DNA of 64,000 bases from Streptomyces sp. NBC_01460. Lineage in GTDB: Bacteria; Actinomycetota; Actinomycetes; Streptomycetales; Streptomycetaceae. Shown here in pieces: positions 46,189 through 54,054 of the stretch. Position 1 is the stretch's first letter; each line of letters begins with the position of its first letter. The stretch is taken from the NCBI RefSeq assembly GCF_036227405.1, contig NZ_CP109473.1:5518001-5582000 (forward strand). Direction: 5' to 3'. A model generated the notes under the pieces. That model was not told where the DNA came from. It saw only the letters and a program-made list of their open reading frames with translations, and searched no databases. The position numbers and the translations under genes are program-made.

Positions 46189-47790
46189 ATGGACGCATTG
46201 CCGCTGGTGGCGCTCATCGCGGCCAGCGCGGCGGTCGCGGGGGCCGCGCGCCGGACCCCGGTCCCCGCACCGCTGCTGCTGGTGGCCGCAGGCCTGCTGG
46301 CCTCGTACCTGCCGGGGGTGCCGACCTACACGCTCGACGCGCACATCGTGCTGCCCCTGCTGCTCCCGCCGCTGCTGTACACGGCGGCGGTCGACAGCTC
46401 GTACCTCGACCTGCGGGCCAATCTGAGGCCGGTCGCGCTGCTCTCCGTGGGGTACGTGCTCTTCGCGACGGTCGCCGTGGGGTGGCTGGCCTATCTCCTC
46501 GTGCCGGACCTGCCCCTCGCCGCCGCCCTGGTGCTCGGTGCGGTGGTCGCCCCGCCGGACGCGGTCACGGCCGCCGCGATCGCCCGCAGGGTCGGTCTGC
46601 CCGCACGGGTGACGACGATCCTCCAGGGTGAGTCCCTGGTGAACGACGCCACCGCGATCACCGCCTTCAAGGTCGCCCTCGCCGCCGCCGTCGGCGAGGG
46701 CATGAGCTGGGGCGCCGGGGCAGGTGAGTTCCTGCTCGCGTCGGTCGGCGGCGTCGCCGTCGGCCTGTTGCTGATGGTGCCGCTGCACTGGCTGCGCACC
46801 CACCTCAAGGAGGCGCTGCTCCAGAACACCCTGTCGCTGCTGATCCCCTTCGTCGCCTACGCGGCGGCGGAGCGGGTGCACGCCTCCGGGGTGCTCGCCG
46901 TGGTCGTCGTCGCCCTCTACCTGGGGCACCGCTCCTGGCAGGTCGACTTCGCGACACGCCTCCAGGAGGCGGCCGTCTGGAAGATGGTCGCGTTCGTCCT
47001 GGAGTCCGCGGTCTTCGCGCTCATCGGGCTGCAGCTGCCCTTCGTGCTCAAGGGGCTGGGTGCGTACGGCGTGGCCGAGGCCCTCGGCTACGCCGTCCTC
47101 GTGTTCCTGGCCGTGGTCGTGGTGCGCTTCGTCTGGGTCTACCCGGCGACCTATCTGCCGCCCCGGCTCTCCAGGCGGATCAGGGAACGCGAGGGGGTGC
47201 CCCCGTGGAACTCGACCCTGATCGTGGGCTGGGCCGGGATGAGGGGCGTCGTCTCCCTCGCCATCGCCTTCTCCATCCCCATGGTCACGCACGACGGCGA
47301 GGACTTCCCCGCGCGCAACCTGGTGCTCTTCCTGACCTTCACGACCGTCATCGGGACGCTGGTCGTCCAAGGGCTCAGCCTGCCCCTCCTGGTGCGCGTG
47401 CTGAAGCTCCCGGGGCGCAGCGAACGCGCCGAGACCCTGGCGGAGGCGCAGGCGCAGAGCGAGGCCTCCACGGCGGCCGACGAGCGGCTGGAGGCGCTGC
47501 TGGCCGACCCGCGCAACGAACTCCCCGACTCCCTCACCCAACGGCTGCGGGCCGTCATGGAACGGCGCCGCAACGCCGTGTGGGAGCGGCTCGGCGCGCC
47601 CAATCCGGTCACCGGGGAGTCGGTGGACGACACCTACCGGCGGCTGGCGCGGGACATGATCGCCGCCGAGCGCGCGGTCTTCGTACGCCTCAGGGACGAG
47701 CGGCGGATCGACGACGAGATGCTGCGCGCCCTCCTGCGGCGGCTGGACCTGGAGGAGGCCGCCGCCTACCGGGAGTCGGACGGCCCCTGA
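46189..47790 (+). CDS. CPA1-family sodium/proton antiporter
   Basis: A 533-residue antiporter with about twelve transmembrane helices (residues 1-400) and a cytoplasmic helical tail of about 130 residues. The ion-binding region is visible: PPDAVTAAAIARR in helix 5 and a conserved Glu/Asp in GESLVNDATAITAF. Exchanges Na+ or K+ for protons. ATG 46189 lies 35 bases from the divergent UBP gene. The 3' end overlaps the convergent PLP-enzyme gene by 25 bases. Confidence 0.92.
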   Translation: MDALPLVALIAASAAVAGAARRTPVPAPLLLVAAGLLASYLPGVPTYTLDAHIVLPLLLPPLLYTAAVDSSYLDLRANLRPVALLSVGYVLFATVAVGWLAYLLVPDLPLAAALVLGAVVAPPDAVTAAAIARRVGLPARVTTILQGESLVNDATAITAFKVALAAAVGEGMSWGAGAGEFLLASVGGVAVGLLLMVPLHWLRTHLKEALLQNTLSLLIPFVAYAAAERVHASGVLAVVVVALYLGHRSWQVDFATRLQEAAVWKMVAFVLESAVFALIGLQLPFVLKGLGAYGVAEALGYAVLVFLAVVVVRFVWVYPATYLPPRLSRRIREREGVPPWNSTLIVGWAGMRGVVSLAIAFSIPMVTHDGEDFPARNLVLFLTFTTVIGTLVVQGLSLPLLVRVLKLPGRSERAETLAEAQAQSEASTAADERLEALLADPRNELPDSLTQRLRAVMERRRNAVWERLGAPNPVTGESVDDTYRRLARDMIAAERAVFVRLRDERRIDDEMLRALLRRLDLEEAAAYRESDGP

Positions 47791-48701
47791 GCGTGGTCCT
47801 CGGCCGGCCCGGGACGTCCCGTGACGACCGCGGTGACCGTGGACCCGGGGGCGAACGCGCCCTCCCCGGCCAGGACGGTCAGCCCGTACAGGAGCTTGGC
47901 CACGTAGAGCCGTTCCACGGGCAGGCCGTGCCGGTCCTCGAAGTCGTCGGCGAAGGCGTGCAGCTCCGGGGTCGTGCGGGCGTACCCGCCGAAGTGGAAG
48001 CGTTCGTCCAGCGACCACTCCCCGGCCGGTCCGCCGAACGCCTCCCGCTGCAGGTCGCGCACCGCCTCTCCCAGGAAGCCGCCACGCAGGACGGGGACGC
48101 CCAGGGCGCGTTGCCCCCGGCCGAGCCCGGCGGCCAGACCCGCGAGGGTGCCGCCGGTGCCGCAGGCGACCGCCACGGTCCCGGCCGGGCCGCACAGTTC
48201 GCGGCCGAGCTCTGTGCAGCCCTGTGCGGCGAGTGCGTTGCTGCCGCCCTCCGGGACGACCAGGCAGTCCCCGAAGAGCCTCAGCAGGCCTTCCAGGACG
48301 CCGGGGGAGGTCTTCGCGCGGTAGGTCGCGCGGTCCACGAAGTGCAGGCGCATGCCGTCGGCGGCGCACCGCGCCAGCGAGGGGTTCAGCGGGCGGTGGG
48401 CCAGCTCGTCGCCCCGTACGACGCCGACGGTGGGGAAGCCCAGCAGCCGCCCGGCGGCGGCCGTGGCCCTGAGGTGGTTCGAATAGGCCCCGCCGAAGGT
48501 CAGCACCGTACGGCCGGCGGCGGCACGGAGGCTGGGGGCGAGCTTGCGCCACTTGTTGCCCGGGAGGTCCGGGTGGATCAGGTCGTCGCGCTTGAGCAGC
48601 AGCGTCACGCCGTGCCGCGCGAAGCGCTCGTCCTCGGCCGGCTGCAGGGGTGAGGGGAGCACCGGCTGCAGCCGGGAGAGGTCGAGAGCGTCGTCGTCCA
48701 T
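47766..48701 (-). CDS. PLP-dependent ACC deaminase / D-cysteine desulfhydrase family enzyme
   Basis: A 311-residue fold-type II PLP enzyme. The PLP lysine is in HPDLPGNKWRKL, the substrate loop is GGAYSNHLRATAAAG and the phosphate-binding loop is ACGTGGTLAGLAAG. Family members act as 1-aminocyclopropane-1-carboxylate deaminase or D-cysteine desulfhydrase; deciding residues cannot be settled by eye. Start ATG 48701. It is convergent with the antiporter (25-base overlap) and follows the amidase gene on the same strand by 28 bases. Confidence 0.88.
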   Translation of the reverse strand: MDDDALDLSRLQPVLPSPLQPAEDERFARHGVTLLLKRDDLIHPDLPGNKWRKLAPSLRAAAGRTVLTFGGAYSNHLRATAAAGRLLGFPTVGVVRGDELAHRPLNPSLARCAADGMRLHFVDRATYRAKTSPGVLEGLLRLFGDCLVVPEGGSNALAAQGCTELGRELCGPAGTVAVACGTGGTLAGLAAGLGRGQRALGVPVLRGGFLGEAVRDLQREAFGGPAGEWSLDERFHFGGYARTTPELHAFADDFEDRHGLPVERLYVAKLLYGLTVLAGEGAFAPGSTVTAVVTGRPGPAEDHAQGPSDSR

Positions 48702-48729
48702 GCCTTCATTGTGTGCTGCCCGTACCGCC

Positions 48730-49320
48730 CTACTTCAGCCGGTCGTGGATCCGGTTGCGCATGCCCGTCATCGAGAAGCCGCGCGGGTCGACCTTGCCGG
48801 GCTGCCATTCCCGGTGCCCGATGACCGAGGGGGCGTCCCAGCCGTGGAAGCGGCAGACGGCGGCCGCGGCCTTCTCGATGGCCTCCAGCTGGACGGCGGG
48901 CCAGGGGTCCTTGCCGTCGCCGAGGTTCTCGCACTCGAAGCCGTAGAAGTGCCGGTTGCCGTCGGTGTTGGACTCGTTGTCCGCCGGCAGGCGCGTCTCG
49001 GCGATGACGGCGCGCAGGACGTCGTCGTCGCCGAGACCGGCGTGGTTGGCCCGGCCGTAGCCGACCAGATGGACCCGGCCGTCCTTGGCGATCACACCGT
49101 GGCAGAGCGGGCCCGGCAGGCCCGAGTAGCCGTCCCGGCAGATCTCGACGGTGCGGGCGGTTCCCTTCGTGACGGTGTGGTGGAGCATCACCCCGTGCAC
49201 GGGTCCCCAGGGACCTTTGTGGTTGCGGTTGTGCGTACGCCAGTCGCCCACCTGGACGACGGTGAGTCCTTCGTCCTTCAGGGCCTTGAGGAAGCTGCTC
49301 GCGGACATCGGTGAGGACAT
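48730..49320 (-). CDS. N-acetylmuramoyl-L-alanine amidase (Amidase_2)
   Basis: A 196-residue single-domain zinc amidase that cleaves the MurNAc-L-Ala bond. Zinc ligands are in VMLHHTVTKG and VIGHREWQPGKVDP (His and Asp). There is no signal peptide and no cell-wall-binding domain, resembling phage-type or cytoplasmic amidases common in Streptomyces chromosomes; no other phage genes are adjacent. AAGGAG precedes ATG 49320. It is just upstream of the PLP enzyme gene. Confidence 0.9.
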   Translation of the reverse strand: MSSPMSASSFLKALKDEGLTVVQVGDWRTHNRNHKGPWGPVHGVMLHHTVTKGTARTVEICRDGYSGLPGPLCHGVIAKDGRVHLVGYGRANHAGLGDDDVLRAVIAETRLPADNESNTDGNRHFYGFECENLGDGKDPWPAVQLEAIEKAAAAVCRFHGWDAPSVIGHREWQPGKVDPRGFSMTGMRNRIHDRLK

Positions 49321-49464
49321 GGCCTACTCCTTCGATACGGGTGGAGCGTGTGTCCGTACAGCGCTTGTACCGGAACAGGAGGCTCCGGCAAACCTGTTCG
49401 GGCACTGTTCGTGTCGTGTGCGACTCGATCCGGACACTCCGTACGTGGCCACGAGGCGTTGTGT

Positions 49465-50661
49465 TCAGTCCTGGGCGAGCCAGAGATCGGGGCCGAACAC
49501 CTCGTAGTGGACGTCGGCCGGAGCGACGCCCCTGTCCAGGAGCTGGGAGCGGACCGCGCGCATGAAGGGCAACGGGCCGCAGAGGTAGGCGTGGGTGCCC
49601 GGAGCGACCTCCAGTCCGCCCAGATCGACCCTCCCGGTGCGCTCGGCGGGGTGTCCGGGCTCCGGGGTCTCGTACCAGAAGTGGGACGAGCCGCCGGGGA
49701 GGCCGGCGGCGAGTGCCCCGTGACGGGCGCGCAGCGCGTGGTCGGCGGGCGACCGGTCACCGTGCACCACGGTGACGGGCGCACGGTGACCCGCCTCGGC
49801 CAGGTGCTCCAGCATCGACAGGATCGGGGTGCAGCCGATACCGGCCGATGCCAGGAACAGGGGGGCGTCGGAGTCGTCGAGCACCAGGTCGCCGTAGGGT
49901 GCCGAGACGCGCAGCCGGCCGCCCGCGTGCAGCCTCGCGTGCAGGTGGGCGGAGACCTCGCCCTCCGGGCCCTCCGCGCCCCGCACCCGCTTGACCGAGA
50001 AGGAGCGCGGGCCCGGGCCGGGGGCCCCGGTGAGGCTGTACTGGCGTATCTGACGAGCGCCGTCGGGGAGTTCCACCTGGACGGAGACGTACTGGCCCGA
50101 CCGGAAGGCGGGTGCCGGTGTGCCGTCGGCGGGGGTGATCGTGAAGGTGGCGACGTCGGGGGTGTCCTCGGTGCGGGAGGTCACCGTCCACTCGTGCCAT
50201 ACGTCGCCCGCCGTCACGTCCCGCTGCGCGTAGAGCCGCTCCTCGAAGGCGATCAGGGCGTTGGCCATCAGCCAGTAGACCTCGTCCCAGGCCGCGGCGA
50301 CCTCGGGCGTGACCGCGTCGCCGAGCACCTCGGTGATCGCGGCGAAGAGGTGGGTGTGGACGATCGCGTACTGCGGGGCGGTGATGCCCAGTGAGGCGTG
50401 CTTGTTGGCGATGCGGCCCAGCATCACGTCGGGCCGGGTGCCGGGGTGTTCGACCAGGTGCGTGGCGAAGGCGGCGATGGAGCCGGCGAGCGCCCGGCGC
50501 TGTGTGCCGGAAGCCTGGTTGCCCCGGTTGAACAGGTCGCGGAGGAGCTCCGGGTGGGCGTCGAACAGCTTCCGGTAGAAGAGGTCCGCGATGTCCCCGA
50601 CGGCCGCTCCCACGGCGGGAAGCGTGGCTCGGACAGTGGCGGTCGATGTGTCGGAGAGCAT
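49465..50661 (-). CDS. hmp: Flavohemoglobin (nitric oxide dioxygenase)
   Basis: Oxidises NO to nitrate using O2 and NAD(P)H. The 398-residue protein has an N-terminal globin (residues 1-145) with B10 Tyr29 (DLFYRKLF), proximal heme His88 (NKHASLGI), an FAD domain (IRQYSLTGAPG) and an NAD domain (ASAGIGCTPILSMLEH), ending YEVFGPDLW. ATG 50661 follows GAGGAG. It is downstream of nsrR on the same strand with an NsrR-like site in the 128-base gap. Confidence 0.95.
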   Translation of the reverse strand: MLSDTSTATVRATLPAVGAAVGDIADLFYRKLFDAHPELLRDLFNRGNQASGTQRRALAGSIAAFATHLVEHPGTRPDVMLGRIANKHASLGITAPQYAIVHTHLFAAITEVLGDAVTPEVAAAWDEVYWLMANALIAFEERLYAQRDVTAGDVWHEWTVTSRTEDTPDVATFTITPADGTPAPAFRSGQYVSVQVELPDGARQIRQYSLTGAPGPGPRSFSVKRVRGAEGPEGEVSAHLHARLHAGGRLRVSAPYGDLVLDDSDAPLFLASAGIGCTPILSMLEHLAEAGHRAPVTVVHGDRSPADHALRARHGALAAGLPGGSSHFWYETPEPGHPAERTGRVDLGGLEVAPGTHAYLCGPLPFMRAVRSQLLDRGVAPADVHYEVFGPDLWLAQD

Positions 50662-50707
50662 CGGTCGACTCCTCGGTGGGGAGGCGGGCCGCGCGTGCGG
50701 TCCGCAT

Positions 50708-50730
50708 GTTGGTATCTGGGATGCATATTT
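50708..50730. promoter_or_regulatory. Candidate NsrR site upstream of hmp
   Basis: TTGGTATCTGGGATGCATA within a 23-base, 11-1-11-like imperfect inverted repeat. Similar in layout to known S. coelicolor NsrR sites of hmpA genes, with weaker symmetry than the nsrR-proximal site. Confidence 0.65.
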
Positions 50731-50789
50731 TTGGCCGGGCGTGCCCGCCCATGGGTGCGGTGGGACGGGTCCGCCGGGCTGTGGCCGGA

Positions 50790-51242
50790 TCAGTCGGCTG
50801 CGGGCCCGCCGCGGCTGATGCCGAGCAGGAGCGGACCGGTGGGGGACGAGACGAGATCGCCGACCGTGAGGGGGTCGAGCGAGGCGTAGAACGCCTCCTC
50901 GGCCCGGCGCAACGCGGAGCGGAGCAGGCAGGCGGACCGCAGGGGGCACGGGGTGCTGCCCTCGCATTCGACGACCTCGCCCGGTCCTTCCAGCCGCCTC
51001 ACCAGCGCGCCGATCGACGCCGACCGTCCGGCGGTGGTGAGGGTGAGGCCCCCGCCCCGGCCGCGTCGCGCGTCGACCAGGCCGAGGTGCTGGAGGCGGG
51101 CGACGACCTTCGCCGCATGGGTGTAGGGCACCTGCATGGTGGCCGCCACCTCGCGGGTGGTCGGCGGGTCCTCGCCCTCCGCGACGGTGGTCAGGCGCAT
51201 GAGAACCCGGAGCGCCACGTCGGTGAATCGCGTCAGCCGCAT
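50790..51242 (-). CDS. nsrR: NO-sensing iron-sulfur repressor NsrR (Rrf2 family)
   Basis: A 150-residue Rrf2 regulator. The winged helix occupies residues 1-60 (TTREVAATMQVPYTHAAKVVARL). Cluster ligands Cys93, Cys99 and Cys105 (CX5CX5C) fall at exactly the residue numbers of S. coelicolor NsrR, which carries a [4Fe-4S] cluster destroyed by NO. ATG 51242 gives this numbering; ATG 51266 would add eight residues and overlaps the operator. It controls itself and the downstream hmp. Confidence 0.95.
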   Translation of the reverse strand: MRLTRFTDVALRVLMRLTTVAEGEDPPTTREVAATMQVPYTHAAKVVARLQHLGLVDARRGRGGGLTLTTAGRSASIGALVRRLEGPGEVVECEGSTPCPLRSACLLRSALRRAEEAFYASLDPLTVGDLVSSPTGPLLLGISRGGPAAD

Positions 51243-51257
51243 GGCCGCAGCGTAGGT

Positions 51258-51280
51258 AAGTTGCATAGGGGATGCAACTT
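51258..51280. promoter_or_regulatory. NsrR autoregulatory site
   Basis: AAGTTGCAT-AGGGG-ATGCAACTT: perfect 9-bp arms in 23 bases, 15 bases upstream of the nsrR start. Length and half-site ATGC-AACTT type fit the NsrR consensus. Confidence 0.85.
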
Positions 51281-51379
51281 AGGGCGGGCGTCCCCGGCCC
51301 GAGGGGGAGGGTCATGATGGAGGGAGCGGCTCCGTGACGGATGCGGGGTCGCGTGGTGCGAGAGAGGTGGTCAGCGGCC

Positions 51380-52768
51380 GTGCCGAAGCCGAACGCAGCC
51401 GACGGGATTCCGGCGAGCAAGGTCATCACCGACCCGGACAGCCTGGGCCGTTACGCGCACGACGAGGCGGAGTGGGCCCCGGCGGGGACGCCCCTCGCCG
51501 TCGTCCGGCCCCAGGACACCGACGAGGTACGGGCCGTCGTCGCGTACTGCGCCGGACGCCGGATCCCGGTGGTCCCGCGCGGCGCCGGTACGGGCCTCTC
51601 GGGCGGTGCCAACGCGGTGGACGGCGCCGTCGTGCTCTCGTTCGAGGACATGAACCGGATCCTGCGCATCGACCCGGTGGAGCGCATCGCCGTCGTCCAG
51701 CCGGGCGTCGTCAACGACGACCTGCGCGCCGCCTGCGCCGCCGAGGGGCTCTGGTACCCGCCGGACCCGGCGAGCTCGCCCTGGTCCACCATCGGCGGCA
51801 ACACCGCCACCAACGCCGGGGGCATGTGCTGCGTCAAGTACGGCGTCACCCGCGACTACGTGCTCGGGCTGGAGGCCGTCAACGGCCTCGGTGAGGTCGT
51901 GCGGATGGGCCGGCGGACCGCGAAGGGTGTCGCCGGGTACGACCTGTGCGGGCTGTTCGTCGGTTCCGAGGGCACCCTCGGCGTGATCACCGAGATCACC
52001 GTGAAGCTGCGCGGCGCGCGTCCCGCCGAGCGCACGGTGGCGGGCTTCTTCGACTCGGTCGTCGCCGCGGGTGACGCCGTGAGCCGGGTGACGGCCGCGG
52101 GCATCGTGCCCTCCGCGCTCGAACTCCTCGACCGGCACTGCCTGAAGGCCGTCGACGAGTGGAAGAACATGGGGCTGTCGGCGGACGCGAACGCCATCCT
52201 GCTCGGCCGGGTCGACACCCCGGGGGCCGCGGGTGACGCCGAGGCCGAGGCCGTACGGGCCTGTTTCGCGGAGGCCGGCGCCGCCTGGGCCGAGGTCTCC
52301 ACCGACCAGGCGGAGGCGGACGCCCTGTTCCAGGCCCGCCGCCTCGCCTACCCCGCCCTGGAGCGCCTGGGGCCGGTGCTCACCGAGGACGTGGTCGTGC
52401 CGCGGTCCCGCGTCCCGCAGATGCTGGCACGGGTCGAGGAGATCGCCGGTGAGTACGACGTCCTGATCGCCAACATCGCCCACGCCGGCGACGGCAACCT
52501 CCACCCCCTCATCATCACCGAGCCGGGGGACGACGCCGCCCGCGCCCGCGCCCAGCTCGCCTTCGAGGACATCCTCGACGCGGCGATCTCCTTCGGCGGC
52601 ACCGTCACCGGTGAGCACGGGGTGGGCCTGCTGAAGATGGGCGGCATGGGCCGGGAGGTGGGCCCCGTGAACCTCGCCATGCAACGGGCGGTCAAGGCCG
52701 CCCTGGATCCGCACGGCATCCTCAACCCGGGCAAGGTCGTCACCTCGGGCGCACCGCTGTCCGGCTGA
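51380..52768 (+). CDS. FAD-linked oxidase, glycolate oxidase GlcD type
   Basis: A 462-residue VAO/PCMH-type flavoprotein: FAD-binding PxxxGTGLSGGANAVDGAV and SSPWSTIGGNTATNAGG, then FAD_oxidase_C with IANIAHAGDGNLHPLI and TGEHGVGLLK. Family members oxidise 2-hydroxy acids (glycolate, D-lactate, D-2-hydroxyglutarate). GlcE/GlcF partners are not adjacent. GTG 51380 is taken; the frame is open to GTG 51341. It is divergent from nsrR and convergent with the questin-oxidase gene, six bases apart. Confidence 0.9.
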   Translation: MPKPNAADGIPASKVITDPDSLGRYAHDEAEWAPAGTPLAVVRPQDTDEVRAVVAYCAGRRIPVVPRGAGTGLSGGANAVDGAVVLSFEDMNRILRIDPVERIAVVQPGVVNDDLRAACAAEGLWYPPDPASSPWSTIGGNTATNAGGMCCVKYGVTRDYVLGLEAVNGLGEVVRMGRRTAKGVAGYDLCGLFVGSEGTLGVITEITVKLRGARPAERTVAGFFDSVVAAGDAVSRVTAAGIVPSALELLDRHCLKAVDEWKNMGLSADANAILLGRVDTPGAAGDAEAEAVRACFAEAGAAWAEVSTDQAEADALFQARRLAYPALERLGPVLTEDVVVPRSRVPQMLARVEEIAGEYDVLIANIAHAGDGNLHPLIITEPGDDAARARAQLAFEDILDAAISFGGTVTGEHGVGLLKMGGMGREVGPVNLAMQRAVKAALDPHGILNPGKVVTSGAPLSG

Positions 52769-52774
52769 CCCGCC

Positions 52775-53785
52775 CTACCGCAGGGGCTCACTGAGCTCCA
52801 CGGCCCGCAGCGCCGCCGCGAGCGCCCGCTCGTCGCCGACGTCGAGGGCCGTGTCGGTCAGCTTGATGACGTGCTCGTCGCCGTGCGCCAGGGCCAGCTC
52901 GAAGACCTCCTCGGGCGTCACCGCGCCCGGCGGGACCCACGCGACCGGGGCGTCCGGCGCGTACATGGCGGTGACCGCGGCCGAGGCGGTCCACGCGGCC
53001 CGGAGGCTCGGCACCCACAGGGCGCGCGGGAGCGCGGGGAGCGTCCGGAGGACGGCGTTCGGCGCGGTGGCCGCGTGCACCAGCATCGTCTCCTCGCCGT
53101 GGCCGTGCGTGGCGTACCGGTGGGTGGCCGCCCGTACCAGCTCGGTGAGCCGGCGGTGCGCCTCGTCCGGGTCCGTGACCGACGCGGCCCACACCGGCAG
53201 GCTCGTGACGCGGCCGAGCCGGTCGGGGAAGCCGCCCTCCCGCCCGGCGACGGGCCGTACCGCGTCGAGGGCCGCGCTCGCGCTGTCGGCACCGGTCACC
53301 GGGACGAGGCCGGTGACGGCGTGGTGGCGGGCCGCCCAGTAACCGAGGCCGTGCGCGAGCTCGTTCAGCCGCGGCTCGGTGCTCTCGCCGGCCAGGAGCG
53401 TGCGCACGGCGTGGCCCACGCGGATCACCGGGTGCGTCGACCCGCCGTACATGCCGGGCAGGAGACGGGGCCACCACTGGGCGAGCACGTCGCGCCAGGG
53501 CCGCTCGGCGATCTCGCGGCCGAAGTGGCCGATCCAGTCGGCGGCGCGGCGCGGGTCGCCCAGCGCGGAGCGCCAGTCGGCGTCCGTGACGGGCTCCACG
53601 CCGGACGGGAACTCCTCGAGCCGGGACGCGTACACGTCGAGCCAGCGGTGCACGGCCTCCGGCCGGCCGTGGGCGGCGAGGGCCTCGACGGCCATCGGCG
53701 CGTGGTTGGTGAGCCGGCCGAGGCGCTCGGGACCGGAGCGGTGCAAGCGCTGGAGCGCCTCGTCGAGGGTGCCTGTCGTATCCAT
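52775..53785 (-). CDS. Questin-oxidase family protein (DUF4243)
   Basis: A 336-residue protein of the questin_oxidase-like family, recognised by HAPMAVEALAAHGR, WWPRLLPGMYGGSTHPVIRVGHAVRTL and ATHGHGEETMLVHAATAPNAVLRTLP. In fungi the family contains Baeyer-Villiger-type questin oxidase; in Streptomyces the substrate is unknown. Multiple conserved His residues might bind metal. ATG 53785. It is divergent from the encapsulin gene with a 269-base gap. Confidence 0.85.
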   Translation of the reverse strand: MDTTGTLDEALQRLHRSGPERLGRLTNHAPMAVEALAAHGRPEAVHRWLDVYASRLEEFPSGVEPVTDADWRSALGDPRRAADWIGHFGREIAERPWRDVLAQWWPRLLPGMYGGSTHPVIRVGHAVRTLLAGESTEPRLNELAHGLGYWAARHHAVTGLVPVTGADSASAALDAVRPVAGREGGFPDRLGRVTSLPVWAASVTDPDEAHRRLTELVRAATHRYATHGHGEETMLVHAATAPNAVLRTLPALPRALWVPSLRAAWTASAAVTAMYAPDAPVAWVPPGAVTPEEVFELALAHGDEHVIKLTDTALDVGDERALAAALRAVELSEPLR

Positions 53786-53964
53786 GACGAGAACGCTAGG
53801 CCGCCGTCCCCGGCGCCGTAACGGGCGGAGGTCCGGGGCGCGTGACGGGCTGAGGACCTAGGTCCCCGGGCCGGCGGCCCTGGGTCCGCGACCGCCTCGC
53901 ACGGTTCGCGCCCGGTCCGTACGCGGGCGCCCGGATGCGGGCAACGTTCCCGTTCCACACCCGA

Positions 53965-53988
53965 TTAGTCACACTCTTTTGTGTAATA
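53965..53988 (+). promoter_or_regulatory. AT-rich palindrome in the encapsulin promoter region
   Basis: ACAC-TCTTTT-GTGT inverted repeat within an AT-rich island; TAATAG (53984-53989) could be a -10 element. It lies about 65 bases upstream of the shell gene start. The binding protein is unknown. Confidence 0.5.
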
Positions 53989-54054
53989 GCGCGCGGTGTC
54001 CTCGGGCTGGAAGTGTGCTTCTCGCAGGTCAGCCCATGATCGAGAGGATGTCGG

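Noticed and set aside
48730..49320. Prophage remnant around the amidase
   Set aside because: No integrase, holin, portal or other phage-like genes lie near; stand-alone amidases of this kind are common in Streptomyces.
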